Source of the DNA: a virus
Strand: one strand, 5' to 3'
Virus record (IMG/VR): IMGVR_UViG_3300037493_002747
Location: 1-64,000 of that record
Length of the DNA: 64,000 nucleotides
Position 1 is the first letter of the stretch. Every line of letters begins with the position of its first letter. Of the stretch, positions 59,135 through 64,000 are shown piece by piece. The notes beneath the pieces are model-generated. The model was not told the origin of the DNA. It did no database searches and saw only the letters and a list, made by a program, of their open reading frames with translations. The position numbers were made by a program, and so were the translations under genes.

Positions 59135-60331
59135 ATGATTGGGCAAACTGGGCAAAATTTAGGCATTTCTGTTCGCGACAAGATTCAAGCAATCAAATCT
59201 TCTGGTAAAAGTTCAGAACCTTATTCCTCTGCATCTGCAATCCTAGCGATTCGAGCAATCAGGAATGACGTACTTAAAGGTTCAAAACCTTGTTCTGTCA
59301 TAGGTGTTACTGATCCACCTGTAGTCATTTCCGTTCGTGATAAGATTAAAGCAATCACTGCTGCTGGCAAAGGTTCAAAACCTTCTGATTTTCCTGTATG
59401 TGTTTCCATCATAGACGGTATTCGATCACTCACGAATACTGTGATCAAAGGGTCAAAACCTTGTGCTGTTGTACCTCCAACTGTCAATACGCATAAGGTT
59501 ACTGTAGCTCCTCCAACTCCTCCAACTGTCAATACGCATAAGGTTCCAGATAGTCAGAAGCTTGAACTTGTTAAGCAACTTGGCAAGTCGAATGCGGACA
59601 ATCTTGGGACTGTAATTGTTGCGACTCCATTGGCAGATGACGATAAGGATGTCGAACTAACGCGGGACCAGATGGCAGTAGCTGTGGCTCGTGATATGTC
59701 TGGAGTCAAACCTCTTTCAGAAAAGGATCGTATTCGGTACAACCGGATGTTGTATGATTCGATTCATGACTTGGTCTATCAGCGGGCGTCTCGATACCAT
59801 ACGACTTGTCCCGACGAGTCTGTTGATGACCTTTCGCAAGAGTGTATGTATCAACTTATGAGGAAACTACACGGATTCGATCCTAAGAGAGGTGCCTTCT
59901 CGACTTGGTCGTGGCATGTCTGCAAGGCAACGTTGAATAGGAAGTATCGAAAAGGCAAGCGAGATAGAAACGTCATTGTGAGTGGCCATTTTGTGAATGA
60001 AGATGGTGAAAGCACGCTGGAGAACAATCCTAAGCAACTTATTGAGGGTGTACAGACACACGAATGCCCTGGAGTTCTGGCATCAGAGATGATGACTGCT
60101 GTAAGGGAGTTAGTTGAAAAACACCCTAGGGAGAAGCATCTTCTCTTAGAGATATTCGGAAACCCAGATTCGGAAGATTTTGTTATGCCGAGCTATGTCT
60201 GTGTGGCAAAATCTGCAAAGGCTGTTGGGATGAAATACAGTCAGGCTCAGTTCTTTTTCAAAAAGGTAGTCCGACCGTTCATGTGGAGTAAGTTTATGGG
60301 GGGTGATAATGACAACGACATTGTGGACTAA
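59135..60331 (+). CDS. Sigma70-family RNA polymerase sigma factor with N-terminal repeats
   Basis: A 398-residue protein. Region 2 is clear: YDSIHDLVYQRASRYH, DESVDDLSQECMYQLMRK (2.1/2.2) and GAFSTWSWHVCKATLNRKYRK (2.3/2.4), about residues 205-275; a shorter region 4-like helical end follows (VCVAKSAKAVGMKYSQAQ). The first 117 residues form about four degenerate repeats with I-R-x-I...GSKP, for example ISVRDKIQAIKSSGK and ISVRDKIKAITAAGK, then a Pro/Thr linker with NTHKV twice. AAGGAGG precedes the ATG. It may direct host polymerase to one of the two phage promoter classes. Confidence 0.75.
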   Translation: MIGQTGQNLGISVRDKIQAIKSSGKSSEPYSSASAILAIRAIRNDVLKGSKPCSVIGVTDPPVVISVRDKIKAITAAGKGSKPSDFPVCVSIIDGIRSLTNTVIKGSKPCAVVPPTVNTHKVTVAPPTPPTVNTHKVPDSQKLELVKQLGKSNADNLGTVIVATPLADDDKDVELTRDQMAVAVARDMSGVKPLSEKDRIRYNRMLYDSIHDLVYQRASRYHTTCPDESVDDLSQECMYQLMRKLHGFDPKRGAFSTWSWHVCKATLNRKYRKGKRDRNVIVSGHFVNEDGESTLENNPKQLIEGVQTHECPGVLASEMMTAVRELVEKHPREKHLLLEIFGNPDSEDFVMPSYVCVAKSAKAVGMKYSQAQFFFKKVVRPFMWSKFMGGDNDNDIVD

Positions 60332-60743
60332 ACATCAGTACGCCAGATGTTATGGACACTGGGTCGTATCTGATCCAGAATGTGTCAAGTGTGCTCTCTC
60401 GGATGGTTGTGAGAAGAGGACAAAGGCTAAGGTTTCGGAAGTTGATCACGCGAAAGAAGTGGAAGTTGACAGTGGTCCAGAAGATGTAAAGACGGTTTTG
60501 CCTCTCGATTATTTACTTCAGAGTCTTGGGGGAAAGTTCGATCAAGAGACAGAAGAGAAGGAGAAGGAGCGGGCGACAATTCACAAGTTTCATGATGTTA
60601 AGACCAAAAAGGCTATGATTGCTGTAATTGTTGGATCTTCTGGGAGAGTCAAGATCGTCTCTGTTCCTAGGAACATTTCCAAGGTGTTAGAAGGAATAGA
60701 TAGCATTGAACAGGTTGAGTTGGTTTTGGCGGAGATATTGTGA
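60309..60743 (+). CDS. Unknown protein with N-terminal Cys cluster
   Basis: A 144-residue protein. RCYGHWVVSDPECVKCALSDGC near the N-terminus is a likely zinc site. The rest is charged with a strand-rich end (AMIAVIVGSSGRVKIVSVP). The ATG at 60309 is preceded by GGGGGG; it overlaps the sigma gene by 23 bases and ends in a GTGA overlap. Function unknown. Confidence 0.5.
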   Translation: MTTTLWTKHQYARCYGHWVVSDPECVKCALSDGCEKRTKAKVSEVDHAKEVEVDSGPEDVKTVLPLDYLLQSLGGKFDQETEEKEKERATIHKFHDVKTKKAMIAVIVGSSGRVKIVSVPRNISKVLEGIDSIEQVELVLAEIL

Positions 60744-61642
60744 ATACTATTGACTATCCTTGGTATCACCCTCCTTTCCCGGAGTATAATGAGGCACAGA
60801 CGGCTGTTATACCTTTCATAGACAAGGACTTGAACTTGGTAATCTCTTTTGCTACAGCGGTAGGTAAGACAGTTCTGGCAGAGTGTTGTTTCGGTTATCA
60901 CTTGGCAAATAGAGAGGACTGTAGGGTGGCATACATTTGTCCGTTCAAGAGTCTGGCATCGGAAAAGTTCAAGGCTTGGACGGATGACTCGCAACTCGGG
61001 CAATATGGAGTTGTGCTATGGTCTAGCGATAGTAATGATGATAGAAGGGATGGAAGACTGATTGTATCTACGCTGGAATCATTCGATATGAAGACTCGGT
61101 CAAAGGGATGGGATGATTGGATTAGCAGTTTTGATGTGGTCGTTTTTGACGAAGCACATATTATCGGTGATGAATCGAGAGGCGGGGCAATGGAGGCAGC
61201 AGCCATTAGGCTGGCAGATAAAAATCCAAAGGCGAGGATTGTTTTCTTATCAGCGACAATGGGGAATGCCGGAGATTTAGCAAAGTGGGTCAAGACGCTT
61301 AATGGTAAAAACACGAAGTGTATTACGAGTTCATGGAGGCCGACGAAGGTACGAACGGAATACCATATCGTGGATGGTCACGACGAGAAGACAGCCAAGG
61401 CCGTGGAGCTGGCAACACAATCTGCATTCCAGAAGACATTGGTGTTTGTGCATTCTAAGGTGACTGGTGGTAAAATAGTCAAGAGTTTGAGATCATCAGG
61501 AGTTCGATCCGTATTCCACAATGCCTCCTTATCGGCGGCAAAGAGGAGAAAGATCGAGGAGGCATTTAACAACCCAACATCGGGACTAAACGTTTGTGTG
61601 AGTACATCGACGTTGGGTGCCGGGGTCAATATGGGGAATTGA
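60740..61642 (+). CDS. Ski2-type (SF2) helicase, N-terminal half
   Basis: A 300-residue protein ending inside a helicase domain. Motifs: FATAVGKT (I, 38-44), CPFKSLASEK (Ia), VVFDEAHII (II, DEAH 137-140), FLSATMG (III, 171-173), KTLVFVHSKVTGGKIVKSL (IV) and CVSTSTLGAGVN (V). The chain stops three residues after motif V. Motif VI and the winged-helix/ratchet part are encoded by the separate gene at 62529. Start is GTG at 60740 overlapping the preceding stop (GTGA). It cannot be an active helicase alone. Confidence 0.85.
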   Translation: MNTIDYPWYHPPFPEYNEAQTAVIPFIDKDLNLVISFATAVGKTVLAECCFGYHLANREDCRVAYICPFKSLASEKFKAWTDDSQLGQYGVVLWSSDSNDDRRDGRLIVSTLESFDMKTRSKGWDDWISSFDVVVFDEAHIIGDESRGGAMEAAAIRLADKNPKARIVFLSATMGNAGDLAKWVKTLNGKNTKCITSSWRPTKVRTEYHIVDGHDEKTAKAVELATQSAFQKTLVFVHSKVTGGKIVKSLRSSGVRSVFHNASLSAAKRRKIEEAFNNPTSGLNVCVSTSTLGAGVNMGN

Positions 61643-61669
61643 CTCGTTTTCATAATTTAGGAGGATGAC

Positions 61670-62263
61670 GTGGATAAGACAGCGCAGCTTACAGCATTGA
61701 AGGCAGAATGTTTGGCGTGTCGGCGTTGTGAGATCGGTGGACAGATGATTGGAGATAAGTTCTTGGGGAATGTGTTCTCCAATATGAACTGTACGGCAGA
61801 GTACATGGTTGTAGGGCAGAACCCCGGCAAGGAGGAGACGGAGAGGGAAGAGCCGTTCGTTGGTATTTCAGGAAAGATGTTCGACCAGCTTGTTGAAGAA
61901 ATCCTTGGCATGAAGCGATCTATGTTCTACATCTCCAATACCGTTCATTGCTACACTCCTGGCAATAGGAAGCCAACAATGGGAGAGGTGTATAACTGCA
62001 AGTATTTTATGGATTTGGAAGTTAGGGCTCTCAATCCCAAGGTGGTTATATCCCTTGGAGGTCCGGCATTTGAGCAGTTGACGGGGATACATGGAATTAT
62101 GAAGCATCATGGTAACCCGGCATTCTCTCCACGGTATAAGGTACCTGTGTTTCCATTGTTGCATCCTAGTCCGATCAACCTGAATGACCCGGCGAAGCTG
62201 GAGTTGTTTGTAGCTGACTTGGTTAAGTTGGAGGAGTTCATCAAGAAAGGGTGTGTGATGTGA
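61670..62263 (+). CDS. Uracil-DNA glycosylase, family 4 (Fe-S type)
   Basis: A 197-residue protein. ECLACRRCEI supplies the first cysteines, YMVVGQNPGKEE is the catalytic/uracil-pocket motif, NTVHCYTPGNRKP and YNCKY supply the other cluster cysteines, and VFPLLHPSP is the C-terminal conserved block. It removes uracil from DNA. AGGAGG precedes the GTG start. The gene lies between the two halves of a split helicase. Confidence 0.88.
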   Translation: MDKTAQLTALKAECLACRRCEIGGQMIGDKFLGNVFSNMNCTAEYMVVGQNPGKEETEREEPFVGISGKMFDQLVEEILGMKRSMFYISNTVHCYTPGNRKPTMGEVYNCKYFMDLEVRALNPKVVISLGGPAFEQLTGIHGIMKHHGNPAFSPRYKVPVFPLLHPSPINLNDPAKLELFVADLVKLEEFIKKGCVM

Positions 62264-62529
62264 GATTCAAGGACTCCCTTCATCTGTACCAAGATGTTGA
62301 AGACTTCTTAGGAGACATGCGTGATGGAACATTGAAGGAAGGGTTCATATTTTCACAAGAAGTGTGGAATGGATTGATGGAAAAGGTAAATACCGATCCG
62401 GTATTCGCGGGCGACATTATTGACAATGGGATCTTATTGCTCATGGCGGCTGATTCCAAGTCAGAGATTGATGGATTGATGGTACTGGCAGAGGTATGTC
62501 GTGAAAATACTGTAAAGACAGGTGATTGA
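62260..62529 (+). CDS. Unknown small acidic protein in the helicase split
   Basis: An 89-residue acidic, helical protein (LYQDVEDFLGDMRDGTLKEG). Start GTG at 62260 overlaps the glycosylase stop (GTGA); its TGA overlaps the ATG of the helicase C-terminal half (TGATG). Function unknown; perhaps a partner of the glycosylase or of the split helicase. Confidence 0.55.
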   Translation: MRFKDSLHLYQDVEDFLGDMRDGTLKEGFIFSQEVWNGLMEKVNTDPVFAGDIIDNGILLLMAADSKSEIDGLMVLAEVCRENTVKTGD

Positions 62530-63551
62530 TGTCAGATGTGGTTATAGTGGTAGGGACTAAGCGTGGTAAGGAGAATGTCTCCACGATAGAACTCAAGCAG
62601 ATGGTGGGTCGGGCTGGTAGGAAGCATGGTGGTGAAACGGCATTGGCTCATGTTCTGGTAGAGGATGATCGAGTCGCTGAAGTTCAAGATGGCCTAGACC
62701 ATGGCACCAATATGGAAGTTCATTCCACATTTGGGGCAGGAGACCGATTGATTTTCCATTTGATGCCAGAGATAGTATCGGGAAGGGTTGTGAATGCAGC
62801 TACGGCACATAAGTGGTATTCCAGAAGTTTGGCGTCTTATCAGGGTGACAATGTTGACTTCTTAAGGCTCTTTGACAAGATGAGTAAGATGGGGGCGGTA
62901 GAGTTGGAGTCTTCCGACGAGGTCCGTCCGACTAAGATTGGAAAGATTGCATCTGATTTGTATTTTCATCCGGGAGATGTTCAAGCTTGGAAGGACAATT
63001 TCACCAAGTTGTTTGAGATGGGATTGGAGAATGATAATGCGGCGATAGCCTGGGCATTAGGAACGAGGACACATACGAAGTGTTATGGGGATTTTGGGGA
63101 TTCGAGGTTCATCATTGGAGAATGTAAGAGTGCTTTGCCATTGGGATTAGAGATGGAGGCTGGAACGGTTACGCAGGTTGTGTTGTGGTGGTGCGCTATG
63201 GGTGGGCCTCCTGCTGGTAAAATGAGAAACCAGATGCTTACACTCCGGGAAGACATTGGAAGGATCAAGAGGGCATTGGTGAGGATTGACCGGGAAGAGG
63301 CTGGATGGAATAGGGGCAGTTTCTTTGACGATGTTGAGTTAATGGTTAGTAAGGGGATAGGCGTCAACTTGATTGATTTATGCAAACTTCCCGGAATTAC
63401 GAAAGGAAGAGCGGATTTCTTGTATAATGCAGGAGCAAGGGGTGCCGACAGTATTGCAGACATTATCCAGAACATAGAGGACGATATTGACGAACCTTTT
63501 AGAATGGCATTGAAGGAGATAGCAAGTGGGATTCGCAAACAGAGCCGTTGA
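62529..63551 (+). CDS. Ski2-type helicase, C-terminal half
   Basis: A 340-residue protein starting MSDVVIVVGTKRGKENVSTIELKQMVGRAGRKHGG: the strand after motif V followed by motif VI (QMVGRAGR, 24-31). Then come a winged-helix and ratchet-like helical region (about 100-250) and a HhH-like end (GVNLIDLCKLPGITKGRADFLYNAGARG, about 275-302). Together with the product of 60740-61642 it makes a complete Ski2/Hel308-like enzyme. The ATG overlaps the preceding stop. Alone it has no ATP-binding motifs. Confidence 0.85.
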   Translation: MSDVVIVVGTKRGKENVSTIELKQMVGRAGRKHGGETALAHVLVEDDRVAEVQDGLDHGTNMEVHSTFGAGDRLIFHLMPEIVSGRVVNAATAHKWYSRSLASYQGDNVDFLRLFDKMSKMGAVELESSDEVRPTKIGKIASDLYFHPGDVQAWKDNFTKLFEMGLENDNAAIAWALGTRTHTKCYGDFGDSRFIIGECKSALPLGLEMEAGTVTQVVLWWCAMGGPPAGKMRNQMLTLREDIGRIKRALVRIDREEAGWNRGSFFDDVELMVSKGIGVNLIDLCKLPGITKGRADFLYNAGARGADSIADIIQNIEDDIDEPFRMALKEIASGIRKQSR

Positions 63552-63981
63552 AGTATGTCTTCGGGATTGGTCAGTTGGAAGGGTTGATGAAGGACATATC
63601 CGGGATGTCCTCAAATGCAGGAATGTGGATGTGAATGGGATGGAAGAATTTCTGAATGATAAATATCCTACGGAAATTCGATGGGCTGCGGCAAGGGTCT
63701 TGATGGATAAGGGTCAGGCGAAAGAGGTGGTTGCTGCGGCAATGTTGTCTCAGGACCGTGAATCCATATTGGCTTTGTTAAGTTTGATGGGGAGGAACAA
63801 GCAGGGAATAGAAGTTTTGGAAGGACTGGTCTCATCCGAGGATACAATGATTCGAGATGCGGCGGTTGAAATGTTTAGAAAGGCAGGAAAGGTGGATGCT
63901 ATCTTTCCGCTGATCTTTGACAGAGATGACATTGTCGTAAAAAGGATTAAACGGTACATAGATGAAGCGGGACAGCGTTGA
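63526..63981 (+). CDS. HEAT-repeat-like protein
   Basis: A 151-residue helical protein. Repeats such as YPTEIRWAAARVLMDKGQAKEV and EDTMIRDAAVEMFRKAGKVDAI have the two-helix spacing and conserved R/A positions of HEAT-like repeats, which mediate protein binding. The GTG at 63526 overlaps the helicase gene by 26 bases. It may be an accessory subunit of that helicase. Confidence 0.5.
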   Translation: MGFANRAVEVCLRDWSVGRVDEGHIRDVLKCRNVDVNGMEEFLNDKYPTEIRWAAARVLMDKGQAKEVVAAAMLSQDRESILALLSLMGRNKQGIEVLEGLVSSEDTMIRDAAVEMFRKAGKVDAIFPLIFDRDDIVVKRIKRYIDEAGQR

Positions 63982-64000
63982 TAGGCATGCAGTTCCAGAG

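Noticed and set aside
61642-62529. Intron between the two helicase halves
   Set aside because: Only 27 bases are noncoding; the remaining sequence is two complete, overlapping genes, so no group I or II catalytic core fits.

Overview
The window looks like about 64 kb of a large tailed bacteriophage. Every credible gene lies on the + strand. Genes are packed with stop/start overlaps (ATGA, GTGA, TAATG) and many have AGGAGG-type ribosome binding sites. There is a long tail-morphogenesis block (tail-tube paralogues, chaperone-like proteins, a 2181-residue tape measure, a tail hub and a collagen-like fibre), followed by replication genes (SNF2 helicase, DnaB-type helicase, DnaG-type primase, sigma factor). 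The host cannot be read from the sequence. A bacterial host is implied by Shine-Dalgarno sites, sigma70-like promoters and a tmRNA.

Layout. 0-4.5 kb: RNA ligase, glycosyltransferases, SAM methyltransferases and an AT-rich DNA methylase with its own sigma70 promoter. 4.5-13.4 kb: about 25 mostly unknown small genes in short operons, each operon led by a bipartite element CCGTATT-N14-GCAATGTA. This element occurs nine times with the 14-bp spacer invariant and is probably an early/middle phage promoter. 13.4-16.7 kb: further unknown genes. 16.7-19.1 kb: an RNA island with almost no protein coding. It holds a candidate Y-like RNA with a tRNA-type T arm, many hairpins, a complete tmRNA (G3-U70, encoded CCA, 25-codon tag), a hairpin-array RNA and an initiator tRNA. 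The island runs into a gene for a Ro60/TROVE RNA-binding protein. 21-31 kb: small genes, two HNH endonucleases and virion genes, several preceded by a second motif, TTCTTTGATATTC, probably a late promoter. 31.6-50.8 kb: tail genes. 50.9-64 kb: replication, transcription and repair.

Mobile and split elements are unusually dense. A 235-nt group I intron interrupts a tail-tube gene after only four codons. The SNF2 helicase has two inteins, one in the Walker A and one in the Walker B motif. The first looks like a class 3 intein with a LAGLIDADG endonuclease. The second overlaps, in another reading frame, a separate zinc-finger/Vsr-like endonuclease gene with its own ribosome binding site. A Ski2-type helicase is split between motifs V and VI into two genes separated by a uracil-DNA glycosylase gene and a small gene.

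Inferred working picture: the unknown genes at 4.5-13.4 kb are switched on by the CCGTATT element; the RNA island with the TROVE protein probably modifies translation or RNA quality control; the TTCTTTGATATTC element drives later genes including tail genes; and the sigma-like protein at 59.1 kb is a candidate for reading one of the two phage promoter classes.
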